From Yamagishiella unicocca (taxonomy: Eukaryota > Chlorophyta > Chlorophyceae > Chlamydomonadales > Volvocaceae), in NCBI GenBank assembly GCA_003116995.1, contig BDSL01000010.1, positions 682,001-746,000 of the forward strand: a stretch of 64,000 bases of DNA, written 5' to 3'. Positions 35,049 through 53,987 of this stretch are shown here, piece after piece. Positions within the stretch are counted from its first letter, which is position 1; every line of letters starts with the position of its first letter. The notes under the pieces are model-generated. The model was not told the DNA's origin, ran no database searches, and saw only the letters and a list, made by a program, of their open reading frames with translations. The position numbers and the translations under genes were made by a program.

Positions 35049-38000
35049 TCACATCCGTTTATTCTTCCTCCGCGGCTTCCCACCGTCCTCATCTTCATCC
35101 TCGCCCTCTGCACCATCATTTGCCGCCCCTGCCCCCCGCTCCGCCGCCGCCGCCGGTGCTGCTGCTGCTGCTGATGGCGCAGCTGATGATGCCATCGGCG
35201 CCGGCTGCTTCTTTGGCGCCATCTTGAAGTGCGAGTACAGCATGAAGCCCACCATGCTAACCGCGTAGCCCGCCATCTGCAGCGCCGTGATCGCGTCGCC
35301 GTGAGCCAGGACGCCGTACCTGTACGACGTAGCACACGTGGACATGGGACGAGCGCGTTGCGGTTGGGACGAGGGGACGGCCTTCGACCCGAGGCCGCGC
35401 TTTGAGGACCGCCGACTGAGGTCGCCGGCGACCTTGCAAACAAGTCGCCTTCCTCCTCCTGCCGGTGCAGCTCGCCCTACCCCCCTCGCTCCCATCCGCC
35501 ACTTGTTTTGTTCCCAAGTGCCGCTCCATCCCGCTCCACCCCCGCGTCATCCCAACCTACCCCCGCTCTGCCCTCCTTACCCCCCCAGACCCCTGCATTG
35601 CCCGCGCCCGCACGCCGCGCTCCCTCCCTGGACCGGACCGCCCTCTGCCCGTTCATCTTCCAAGCCGGCTCGCGATTCTCTCAACGGCGGCGAACTAACG
35701 CACACGCGCGGCCCGATTGCTACTGCTGCTAGTGCTGCTGCTTGCTTTCGCACTCCGCCCCACTCACACGACCACGGCCACGTTCTTGACGCAGCCCGCC
35801 ACCTTGAACGTGAGGCTGCTGGTGGCGTTGATGGCGAAGAAGCAGCTCATGTTGACCAGCGCAGACACGGTGGGCGCCGCCAGGAACAGCCACGGGGACG
35901 CCGCCACCAGCGCCAGCCCCTTGCCCCGGGCAGTGGCCTCCAGGATCAGCGGCCACTCCCACACCGCCGCGCCCGCCAGCAGCAGCACCGCCGTGGGGCC
36001 TCCAACGTACACCAGGGACTCGGCCGTGATGTACTTGGAGCCGTCCTGCGTGTGAAGACACGGGTACGGGTACGGGCACGGACACGAGTACGGGTACGGC
36101 TACGAGAACGACATCGGGTACGGCATCCGAAGGCGCGCGTGATGAAACATGCCGTAAGCGGACCGGCGTTTCCTCCCGGCCCCCGACCGGCCGATCCCGT
36201 CTGCGGATACCAATCAGACCGGAGGAGCCCTCGCACCGAAACCAAACCTCGCATCGCTTCTCACCGCATCTGCCGCTTTCCTGCCTCCCCTCCCCCCCCT
36301 CGCCCGCCGACCACCGACCACCGGAACGGTGTTTCCTCGTCCTCCAGCCCCCCCGCGTGATGCCCCTCGGTCGTCGGCCGTGGATTCGCGGATTCTATTA
36401 TAACCCCCCCTCGCGATGACCCCGCACCCTTAGCACCCACCCTTAGCACCCACCCTTAGCACCCACCCTTAGCACCCACCCTTAGCACCCACCCTTAGCA
36501 CCCACCCTTAGCACCCACCCTTAGCACCCACCCTTAGGAGCTCCGCGCCCACCACCCTGGCGGCCTCCGTGAAGGAGGACGCCATGAAGGCCAGGAAGCC
36601 CACCAGCCGGAACGAGGGGGCGCCGCTCTCCACCAGCACCGCCCCCGCGGTGCCCCCGGCGATCATGGCAACGGCGACCAGCAGCACCCAGGCGGGGCGC
36701 TCCAGGCCGGCCGCCACGCACATGACGAGCGTGATGGCGGGGGTGAAGGCCTGCAGGCGCGGCGGGTGGGCGGGTGAGTGGGTGAGTGGGTGTGGGTGTG
36801 AAGTTGTTGTGTGGACTTACCAACCGCTAAGCGGCGAAACTCCAGGGGGGGGGGTGGAAGCACGTGTGGGTTTGCGTGTGGGAGAGGGAAGGGGTTGTTC
36901 CGCTGTCCTGTTGTCTAGTGCTGGGGACTGAAGACACACGATGTCACAGCCAAACAGCTTCCTCGCTTCGTCGGTTCCCTTTGTTTTACCTGTTTCGACA
37001 TACGGGTTGCCTCCGGACCTCCGGCCCCGTACATAACGTCCCAACCACCGCCCTAACACACAACTGGCATCCTCCCGCAACCGCCATCCCACAACCGCGG
37101 GCCAAGGCTCGGCCAGACGTGGTCGGTACTGGCGAGCCGGCACCCGTGCACGCCCGCGGACCGCCGGCGGATTCCCCTCCCCAGCCAAGATCCAAAATTT
37201 ACCACCTTGAGGATTTGAATGAAGGACACCGACAGGTACAGGTAGGCCATGTTGCCGAAGTACATGCTGGCGGCGGTGCAGGCGGCGATGGGCAGCAGCG
37301 CCCGCAGGAACACGCCAGCGCCGGGGAGAGGCCGCAGCCGCTGGCCGGAGATGGAGCTCAGTGCGAGGCCGGAGAAGGAGGAGACGAGCTGCGTGGGAGG
37401 GCAGGCGGGGAGGGCAGGGGAGGGCAGGGGAGGGGAGGGGAGGGGAGGGGCGAAGAGACCCGGTTAGCGACACGGGATGTGTAGCTGGCGCATAGCCTTC
37501 AGACACCTGGTTGGGAGGGGGATTTCGAGGAAGGGCTATGTGTGCGTAGATTGTGGATGGGAAGGGGATGTGTGTCGTGTGAAGTTGGGTTGCGGGTTGA
37601 GTTGCGAGAGGCTCCACGGACGAACATCTACGCAGCACATACCGGTGACCGCAGCCATCACCCAGCAGGTTCCAGACGGGGCGGCCAGCCCAACGACCAA
37701 CGGCCCTATCCCTCCCCCACATGACAACCACCAACCGCCACCACAACCAACCGCCAGCCAGCCACCGCCGCCCCAACGTCCGCACCTGGCCCATGCCCGT
37801 GACGGTTGACGGGTACTCGAAGCCCGCCTTGTAGAGTTGCTTGTTTAGGATGATCACGGCGCTGCTGACCAGCATCCACGCGAGGGTACTGATCACCCCG
37901 ACCAGCAGCCGCTGAAGCCCCTCGGGCAGGGAACCGCCGCCGCCGCCACTCCCGCCGCCTCCGCCTCCGCTCCCGCCGTCCTTATGCACGACAGCGGGCC

Positions 38001-38124
38001 CAGCGGCGGCGACATCCTGGCCCTTACGCTGTCGCAAGCCGGCCCCGGTGTCCGGCCCTTCGGCCGCCGCCGCTGAGCCGTTGGGCTTTGCGGCGGTGGC
38101 CACGTTGGCCCCTCCAGGCGGCAT
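35049..38124 (-). CDS. NST-TPT family (SLC35-like) sugar-phosphate/nucleotide-sugar transporter
   Basis: Membrane antiporter of the drug/metabolite superfamily, probably in Golgi or ER. Exons 38124-37786, 37388-37206, 36750-36532, 36045-35768, 35319-35049, all in phase. A disordered Gly/Ser-rich N-terminus precedes TM1 (VISTLAWMLVSSAVIILNKQ) with the family's NK and GFEYP. Later blocks are YLYLSVSFIQILK, AFTPAITLVMCV, SSFTEAARVV (the conserved exon 3 end), SLTFKVAGCVKN and ITALQMAGYAVSMVGFMLYS, giving about ten TM segments. KVAGCVKN is typical of the KT/TPT clade. The tail is Ala-rich, then acidic (EGEDEDEDGGK), and ends KPRRKNKRM, a basic tail that may act in ER retrieval. The substrate cannot be read from sequence. 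Confidence 0.92.
36370..36407 (+). repeat. Dispersed element family B, copy 4
   Basis: GTCGGCCGTGGATTCGCGGA followed by TTCTATTATAACCCCC, in a transporter intron just beyond the 13-bp donor array. Confidence 0.8.
36430..36540 (-). repeat. 13-bp tandem array that copies the 5' splice site of transporter exon 3
   Basis: Nine copies with a strict 13-base period. Read on the coding strand the unit is GGGTGGGTGCTAA, and the junction CTAAGG|GTGGGT of the exon end and donor is reproduced in every copy. The first copy is the real donor at 36532; the others extend into the intron. Confidence 0.95.
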
Positions 38125-38239
38125 CTTTCAGCACGCAAACGTCACGTCAAGTCAAGCCGGCGCCCTTGAAGCTACGATAGCCTAGAGCCCCGACGCGAGA
38201 GATCACAGGGCCGACGACGAGAAGTATGTCATGGAGTGC

Positions 38240-38365
38240 TGGCGGCGTTAAATAAGTCGTTGGTACGACGCCGTACAGTAAGTCGTTGGTACGAAGTCGT
38301 TGGTACGACGACGTCGGTACGACGGCGTTGGTACGGCGGCGTACAATAAGTCGTTGGTTCGACGC
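38240..38365 (+). repeat. Imperfect GTCGTTGGTACGAC repeat cluster
   Basis: At least six copies of GTCGTTGGTACGACG or close variants. The unit contains GTCGT and ACGAC, which are reverse complements, so each copy can form a small hairpin. Confidence 0.8.
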
Positions 38366-38399
38366 GGAATGCTGCGGGTGCGCTCGGGACCTTGTGGCT

Positions 38400-38520
38400 G
38401 TCGCCGTCGCTGTCAATGTGGCCGCTGTTCCTGTTGCTGTGGCCGCTGTTCCTGTTGCTGTTGCTGCTGTTCCTGTTGCTGTTGCTGCTGTCACTGTTGC
38501 TGTTGCTGCTGTCACTGATG
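38400..38520 (+). repeat. CTGTTG/CTGTTC microsatellite
   Basis: About 120 bases of degenerate CTGTTG, CTGTTC and GCTGTGGC units. Confidence 0.85.
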
Positions 38521-38661
38521 CTGGCTGACCCGGTATATTTTGCGACCAGGTGAACGGGCTCGCCTGGGTTTTGCCTCTCAAGGGGAGGGGACGGCCGGCA
38601 GACAGAGCCGTGTCTGGTTGGCGGAGCTTTGAGCACGGCGCGAGGGACCGTGCGGCAGCCG

Positions 38662-39203
38662 CTACTTGGGGGTGGAGGCGGCGGTATACTGGATTGGGGG
38701 GACGGGGGAGGACGGGGGGGGGGATAAAACACAGGCATAGAGGGAGCAAGGTGCCGTCTGTAAGCGGCTGCGGTACTGCGCGAGGGACCGGTGCGGCGAT
38801 GGGTGACTAACTGATGTTGCCATGGGCGGCTTGGGAGGCGGAGGAGAGGAATGGTTGGGAATGGCTCGTCGTGAGGGGAGCTGGGTGCAGGTCAACGCGC
38901 TTGGTGACTCGCTGTCGTACCTTACGAAGCACCCACTGCGCGTCCAGGCGGGCGCGTTGCAGCATAACTTGCACTCGTTCCGCGTCGGTCTCGTCCCGGT
39001 GGGAGTTATAATGCTGGCGGATGTGGTGGCGGTAGTACGTCCGCGTGTCCCTGCGCGAGGGTAGGAGGCCTCCGTCTGCCGATGCCGATGAGGTTACGCA
39101 GCAAGCATGATTGCGCGGGCGTCGCAGACCTGGGAAGCGCCCTAGCTTTACGCAAGAGCTCCCTGTATAGAGCAAGCGCCACGTTCTGCGTTCCGGCACT
39201 CAT
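38662..39203 (-). CDS. LYRM9: LYR-motif protein, LYRM9-like
   Basis: LYR proteins are small mitochondrial factors that bind acyl carrier protein and act in respiratory-complex assembly or Fe-S delivery. Exon 1 (39203-39130) encodes MSAGTQNVALALYRELLRKA, with the LYR tripeptide. Exon 2 (39050-38921) joins in phase and encodes YYRHHIRQHYNSHRDETDAE followed by RVQVMLQRARLDAQWVLRK, matching the second and third helices of LYRM9 (R..F..H.DE.D.ER.Q..). A last exon starting with Tyr at 38775 is a candidate, since family members end NKY or RKY; it would run to a stop at 38662 with an unusual tail. Reading through the exon 2 donor gives an alternative stop at 38807. The start lies 347 bases from the divergent PAS2 start. 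Confidence 0.78.
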
Positions 39204-39550
39204 AAGGAATCCAGAGTTTATACGCTCGGCTCCAGTAAGAGATGCCCACAGGATACAGCCCAGATACTATGTATGACCATGTATTCTATTGCATTGCACG
39301 ACGATGGAAAAACAATTGGCCAATCGGCGAATCGGGCCAATCGTCACATCGGAATTCGATCCTGTACAATGGAAGGACATGGCAAATGCACGGGCCAGCG
39401 CAAGCCAGTACTTCAACCATAAGCCTGATCACTATACTACATATTCAAGGCTTCTTCACATCGCGCCTTACCTTGTGATCCATTTACCTCCGCACCGCGC
39501 GCCATCCCTGGGTGCACCGGCGCCAGCGCTCCTCTGTCACGCCCGCAGCC
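39204..39550. promoter_or_regulatory. Compact bidirectional promoter region of LYRM9 and PAS2
   Basis: Only 347 bases separate the two divergent start codons. It is AT-richer than its surroundings (39260-39480) and contains CCAATCG-type words (39319-39342) but no clear TATA box. Confidence 0.5.
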
Positions 39551-42237
39551 ATGCGTGTGTCGCAGGCATACTTGGCTCTGTACAATGCGCTGCAGGCATG
39601 CGGCTGGGCCGCGGTCCTGGGTGCGCTGCTGTACGGCGTCGCGCAAAAAGAATCGCCGGAGCAGCTGTATGGAAGGGTGGGACCGCTGACGAGTTGAGTG
39701 CTGCGCTGCTGCGTTTGAGAGCATCGGGGCGGGGCAGAGCTGAGCGATGGCCAGGGAGGGCCAGCGGGCGAGGAACCGGGAGCTGGCCGTACCGTGCAAT
39801 TCTTAGTGACCTTGCTTAGTGACCTTGGTATCGCACCGTATGGCCCTTCTGCCTGCAGCTCGCGTGATCTCCTGCAGCTCACGTGATCTCCAGCTGGATC
39901 TTAGCCGCAGTCGTTGTGGCTGGCCGTGTGCGGTCCTGTCGGCTGCCGGGGCTGGCTCCTGCGGCGACCTTCGGAGCGCATTTTAACCCCGCGATGTGGG
40001 CATCGCATCGCACCTGCCTTGTCGCGCGACGCACCCCACAACCCCACAACCCCACACATCTCCGCAACCCACCTAAACTATCTCACGACCCCAAAGCTCC
40101 TCCACCAGCGACCTCACCTCCCTGACCCAACACCCCCTCGCCTCCGCCGCCCCGCGGACTTCAGAGCTGGTCCAGGGCGTGTCACTCCTGGAGACCTTCC
40201 ACGCGGCGGTGGGCCTGGTGCCCTCCAGCCCCGCCATGGCGGCCATGCAGTGGATGGGTCGCAGCAATGTCCTGTTCCTCATCCTGGACCCTATAGCACA
40301 GGTGCGACCAGCTGCGGGGGGAGGGGGGGAAGGAGGGGAGATAAAAGGGGGGAGGGGGGTAAAAATATATCCGCGAATCCAATGGGGGATTTCAAGGAAG
40401 ACCCGTGGATCCAGGGGGGGAGAGGAGGGAAGATATAAGGGGGGAGGGGTATGAGAGGAAGACCCGTGGGACGGCACTGACTAGGAAAACCGATTGGGAA
40501 ACGTTTGGTACACACGTTTGGAGGTGCGTGCAGGTGAGCTTGGTGCAGGTAACGGAATCCGGAGGTCGAGTGTCGACCCGGGATGCTATTCCTAGCCGAG
40601 TGTAGGCTAGGATGGGGGCGAAGACCATGGCCTGTGTTTGTCAAGAGAGGAGGAGGTCCGTGTTTGGTCGAACACGGAAGCAAATATTTTACCTTAAATG
40701 GCGAAAGGTTGGACATCACCCGGGGAGGGTTGGACGCACATCACCTCTCCCCAGACCCTACCCCAGACCCCACCCCAGATCCCACCCCACGGGATCAAAC
40801 CGGTCGCCCGCGCGGGCGTCGTTGTCGCCCCCTTGTGTGTATCGCACACGATCCTGCGGATCCCCCCGGGCTTTAGTCGCTATACCCGTCTCAGAGTAAC
40901 CGCTCTGCGATGCACCCGACCCGACCCCGCCCCCAGCACGTGACACACGCGAACAGCCGCGCGCTTCTAACCCCTACCCTACCCTACACCACCCCCGGCT
41001 GCTTTTCTTTCCCACACGGGTTTTACTTGCAACCCCCCGGCTGCTCAAACCCGCAGCTCCATGCCAGCTGGTGGGCCGTGGTGATGGTGGGGGCTTGGGC
41101 GGCGGCCGAAGTGATCCGCTACCCGCAGTACGCCCTGTCGACGCTGGGCGCCTGCCCCGGCTGGCTGACGTGGCTGCGGTACACCATGTTCATCCCGCTG
41201 TACCCAGTGGGCGTTGTGGCGGAGATGACGGTTATGGTTTCGGCGCTGCCTGACCTGGGTGCACGACAGCCGTACTCCCTGGCGCTGCCCAACTCGCTCA
41301 ACTGGGCCTTCAGCTACCACCGCTTCATCCAGGTGGGGGGCAGGGGGGCAGGGGAGCAGGGGGGCAGGGGGGCAGCATGAAAACACGTGCCGGGGTGTAC
41401 GAGGCAAAGCAACGGATAGGCTAGGATACGATTAACCGTGCATTGGGTGGGGTAGATGGCGGAAAAAACCCGCGGACAGTACTTCTCCTATACCGGTGTT
41501 TTTCTCTCCTACAGTCTGTAATCTGCAACTCCGTCCGTGGTGCCTATCTGAGGATGGAGGTCCCCCGTGTATCTCGTCACAACCACACTGCCCTCCCCCC
41601 CCTCGCCTTCCCCTCGCCCGCCCCGCCACCTCCCGTCACCCCACCCACGCCGCCCTCGCCACGGCCTTCGTGCCGCTGCCGTACGACGCCGCTGCGTACG
41701 ACGCCGCTGCGTACGACGCCGCTGCGCAGATCGTCCTGGCGCTGTACCCCTTCCTCTGGTGGCAGCTCTACTCGTCGCTTCTGCGGTCTCGCTCCAAGAG
41801 GCTCCAGGTAGGTCAGGGGGGCCCTAGGGGGCCCCGTCCCTTCCCCATAAGGCCCCCGTAAGGGAGGGCGCCGCGGCCCAGCCCAGCCCAGCCCAGGACA
41901 TCATTCATACCAGCCCAGGACATGATCATACCGCAAAGGCTATGTGCACAGCTCGTAGTTGCCCACAGCTCCTGTGATCTTGAAGCCCGGCCCCCTCCCT
42001 GGCTTTGGGGTTTTAGGCGTGTTGCTCCCCCTCCCGCACCCACCCCGTGCGCACATACATACGACATCCTGGCCAAGTCTCTTTTCAAAAACACACACGT
42101 GTTGACACCCCCGCAACGTCCGCTCGGGCATACCCCACACGCCAGGCGAAGTAACATGGTGGTCCCGCTCCCTCGCCCCGCCCTCTCATCCCCCCCCTTC
42201 CCAGATCCAATCCGCCAAGGCTGGCAAGTCCCAATAG
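39551..42237 (+). CDS. PAS2: 3-hydroxyacyl-CoA dehydratase (PAS2/HACD)
   Basis: ER membrane enzyme that dehydrates 3-hydroxyacyl-CoA, the third step of very-long-chain fatty acid elongation. Exons 39551-39692, 40165-40301, 41057-41332, 41730-41810, 42205-42237, all in phase. Residues 1-20 are MRVSQAYLALYNALQACGWA, the family's first helix (YL.LYN..Q..GW). Then come LLETFHAAVGLVPSS, AAEVIRYPQYAL and WLRYTMFIPLYPVGVVAEM, which carry the catalytic Tyr (RYPQY or LRYT region) and Glu (VAEM). The last exon, found by phase, encodes IQSAKAGKSQ. An in-frame GTG lies upstream, but the ATG at 39551 fits the family start. The total is about 220 residues, as usual. Confidence 0.93.
40450..40575 (+). repeat. 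Dispersed element family D, long copy
   Basis: Begins TATGAGAGGAAGACCCGTGG, passes CTAGGAAAACCGATTGGGAA and CGTTTGGAGGTGCGTGCAGG, and ends near GAGTGTCGACCCGGG. In a PAS2 intron. A near full-length reverse copy is at 11165-11305 (POP intron); shorter copies start GAGAGGAGACCCGTGGGTCG at 4220, 13240, 15577, 29258, 61895 and 61938. Confidence 0.82.
41681..41729 (+). repeat. Three 15-bp repeats forming the PAS2 3' splice site region
   Basis: GTACGACGCCGCTGC is repeated three times without a break, followed by GCAG and the exon. The array replaces a normal pyrimidine tract. The 15-base period is a whole number of codons. Confidence 0.92.
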
Positions 42238-43290
42238 CGACCGACTCCTAGCGACCAGAGGCAGTTGCCCGGGTCGTTAGTTGTTCGGTTATGTGGAGGT
42301 TGCCTGTTGTGATTGGCGCAAGGCTGGTGCCGATCTTGGGCCGCTGGGTGCTCAGATTCGGTGCGTTGTGGCCAGCTGGACGATAGGCTGTGTGTCCTTA
42401 GGACCCTGAAGCCAGTGAGGGTGAAGACGAAGACTGGGCTGCGGCGGGCCTCGGGACAACAGCGACAAGCCTCGGGACAACGGAATAACGGGATTCGAGG
42501 CCGCGGCGTGTAGCTCCCTGTGGTGTTGTTGTTGTTGCCATTTCGTTCGCATTTGACCGCGGAACTATTTATTTGTTGCGAGCCGCGAACGCGCTTGGCC
42601 TGCGGAAAAGCTCGCTCGCATCATATCTTTTGTATATCCGAGTTTCGGTTAGGCGGCGGTCACCGTAGTACGTTGGCCGTTAGAACCACGTGTGGTTGCC
42701 AAACCGTTACGGCAAGGAGGCGGACGGAAGGCCTCCTCAGATGGATTCGATTCGCGTGCGGGCATGTTCAGCGGACAGGCAGCGGCGTCGCGGACTTGAC
42801 ATGCGGTGACGTGTTGTGATGTGTCCTACAGCGCTACGAGCCAAGCTCACTCAAAACGTGCATCTCAAAACGTCTGTTCTAAACGGTTTTTCCGGGCATC
42901 CACGGGTCTTCCTCGAACCCAACCGAGGGGCGGGGGGGGGCGGGGCCGGTTGGTGCTCTTGGCAGGCAGGGGGCAGCGGTTGGGTCCGGCTGGCCTGGGA
43001 TGTGGGATCGGTCTCCGCTCCGCTGGTTTCTCCGCAATTAGACACCCAGGTGTGTGAAGCGCAAGTCTGCAGCAGGTGCGGCCTTGCGCTTTCCCAAAGT
43101 GGCTAGCCACCTAGGTGGTAGCAGTGTGGAGCGCAACGCGCACCCAGCGGGGGCTCGTCGGCCGGCCGAATACATACCGGCAGAGAGCCACCGTAAGGCC
43201 CTCGAGGTATACTATTAAAAGCTTAAAACAGTGAACCTGCGGGCGCTCCTCGTCGGCCCAATGGCCTTTCCCTCTCCGAATAAATAAAGC
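42238..43290. other. PAS2 3' flank and intergenic spacer
   Basis: No coding region supported. A family A dispersed element is at 42856-42920. The rest is mixed-composition unique sequence. No TGTAA for PAS2 was found here. Confidence 0.5.
42856..42920 (+). repeat. Dispersed element family A, copy 5
   Basis: The only clear copy outside an intron, about 620 bases after the PAS2 stop codon. Confidence 0.85.
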
Positions 43291-43291
43291 C

Positions 43292-43296
43292 TTACA
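43292..43296 (-). promoter_or_regulatory. TGTAA polyadenylation signal of PGAP1
   Basis: Minus-strand TGTAA about 460 bases past the PGAP1 stop codon. Confidence 0.6.
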
Positions 43297-43301
43297 GCAC
43301 C

Positions 43302-43380
43302 ACCACCGGCGCCACCACCACCACCACCACCACCACCACCACCACCACCACCACCACCACCATCACCACCACCACCACCA
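43302..43380 (+). repeat. CCA trinucleotide tract in the PGAP1 3' UTR
   Basis: About 25 CCA units with one CCATCA interruption. It lies between the PGAP1 stop (43758) and its TGTAA signal (43292), so on the transcript it is a TGG run in the 3' UTR. Confidence 0.9.
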
Positions 43381-43757
43381 GGCTCGTCGTCGTCGCTACA
43401 CCGGACGTCCGTTTAACTCGCATCTGCTGCCTCGCGACATCGCGATCCCAGACAGCTGTTCGGCAGAGGATCCCCGAGTCCTCCCAGGGGGGTGATCCGT
43501 ACCCACAGGTGCGCGCCCCGCGCGCGCGTTGCACGCTCCAAACTTACATGGGGGTCATGTGGATTCCCCAAACCCTAACCCCCAAAACCCTAGCGCCATC
43601 ACATGGGACCCCCACTCCGGCAGAACTTATATACATGGAATATATAAGAACACTGTTGCACGCTGCGCGCTGCTGCTCTGCTCCGCTTGCCAGCTGAACC
43701 TGGACTCCCCTGCCGCTCCCGACCCCCCGGCGCCGCCACAGCCTGCCTGGCTGCGCT

Positions 43758-52442
<8,685 letters not shown>

Positions 52443-53987
52443 TTGAATATCCAAGCCAGATCACAACGAAACACCCTCAAACGAATAGATTGGACATTAG
52501 GCAGCTCAGATCTACGTCGCAGCCTCGCGGCCTAGCTCAAAGCTGGCTTTCAACTAAAGCTGCATCATAACTTGCTGGTGTCAACTGCAAATTACCTTTA
52601 CTACGGTGGAATTGTAGTTCTCTTTTTGGAAGATTACCACTAGAATTCAAAAAATGGAGTCCTGACCATGCGCAAACTTTACAGTTGCCACCTGACAGCC
52701 GGCTGCCATGTCTTCGGCAACGGCCCCCCCCGCGACCCGCCGCCCACCCGCTCCTGCGCATTCAGCCGCTGACACCACTGCGCAGCTGAGCAGCGGCGGT
52801 GCGGGAGGCGGCGCCCCGTCTGCATAAAAGAGGTCGTGGAGCGTGTCTCCCCTCCAGTCCGGGGCTAACGACTGTGGTCATCCCCGCCTGCCCCCTACCG
52901 CCACCTCCCCCCAGCTTGCCCCCAACGAGCGGTGAGATCACAAGGGACGCTCCTGGGTGTGCAGTTGACTGCTGTTGTACTGATGCCCGTCCAAGGGATG
53001 GTCTCGTTGCGTGCGCAGCTGACGAGTGGCTTTTGGCTAGGGGTGGTTCCGTAATGCCCTTGCTCGTGCTGGTGGGTGGGTTTGCAAGGAAGACCCGTAT
53101 ACGTAAGAAACACACTGGTGTGTGTGGGGGGGGGGAGGTTCCTTTCCTTGTGTTGCTGTGGCCGCCTTGTGGGTTACAATTTACCAACGTGTTGTGGCAA
53201 CCCCTGACGATCACCTGTCAGCTTCCCCATCGTCGAATTACCAGTACCGCCCCTGCCACCGCCACCTATTCACTCCACCGGCTCCTGGCGCACCACCACC
53301 GCCTCCTCCGCCCCAGCAGCCGCCACCATTACCGCGGCTCGGGTGCGCTCCCGCCACGGGCAATACATCGGCTAAGCATCCTTCCCCCCCACCCCATATC
53401 TCGTCACTACCACCATCGTCCACCAACATATCGATGCCACCTCCCCAGCTGCCCGGATGGCGCCCGGACAGGAAGATGTGAACTGTCCGACTGGGTTTAG
53501 CTGAGGGAATGGGGGTGAAAGAGCGGCTTCGATACGGGTCTCCTTATGTGGGGGGTGGGGCATCTCAAGGGATGGAGGGCTGAGGGGACGCACAAGCTGC
53601 TGGGAAGCAACGCATTCTGGAAACAATTTTCTGTGTGCAGCTGGGCAGGGTTAGGCAGTGAGGGCCGTGTTGAGCGAGAGCCCCACTCCTTGCGCGCATG
53701 TCAACAATTACGAACGAGGAGCGGGTGCATGTGGAGCGATGGACTGAAGGAATCCGTGGGTCCAGTAGTAGTGCACTGTTACAAAGTGTTGCTCTACGGC
53801 AATGGGCACGTACGACATGTGCTGCTGACTTTCATGTGCCTGTAAGCAATACAGCCAGTACTGGATATTTTCGCTTACTGTTTCCTTAACTCCAGCTGCA
53901 CACCTTCGGACACGTCTTGTCATCTTACTGAACTCCCCGTAGAGTACTTAGTAGGGCAAAGGGGGCGAAAGCCCTGCAGCAGTAGCC
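52443..53987. other. Spacer between PGAP1 and COPE, with a weak small-gene candidate
   Basis: Holds the PGAP1 promoter side (52443-52700, AT-rich) and the COPE promoter. A 39-codon frame at 52707-52826 (starts MSSATAPPATRRPPAPAHSA, Pro/Ala-rich) and a Pro-rich frame ending at 53481 could be exons of a small protein. I see no domain and could not join them in phase with confidence. Confidence 0.4.
52707..52826 (+). CDS. Possible small Pro/Ala-rich protein or first exon
   Basis: ATG to TAA, 39 codons, beginning MSSATAPPATRRPPAPAHSA. It follows a plausible AT-rich 5' region and lies 265 bases from the divergent PGAP1 start, the spacing of other divergent pairs here. GTGCGG at about 52800 could be a donor, making this the first exon of a longer gene reaching the Pro-rich frame that ends at 53481. 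Nothing in it is recognisable, and Pro/Ala-rich frames are common by chance at this GC content. Confidence 0.15.

Larger units (their letters stand above)
38125..38660. other. Upstream region of the transporter with satellite-like repeats
   Basis: No gene seen. 38240-38365 holds imperfect tandem copies of a 14-base word, GTCGTTGGTACGAC, with variable spacers. 38400-38520 is a CTGTTG/CTGTTC microsatellite. The region should contain the transporter promoter and the 3' UTR of the LYR gene. Confidence 0.6.

Noticed and set aside
39289..39819. Plus-strand frame overlapping the start of PAS2
   Set aside because: It is in another frame than the conserved PAS2 N-terminus and lies mostly in the divergent promoter.
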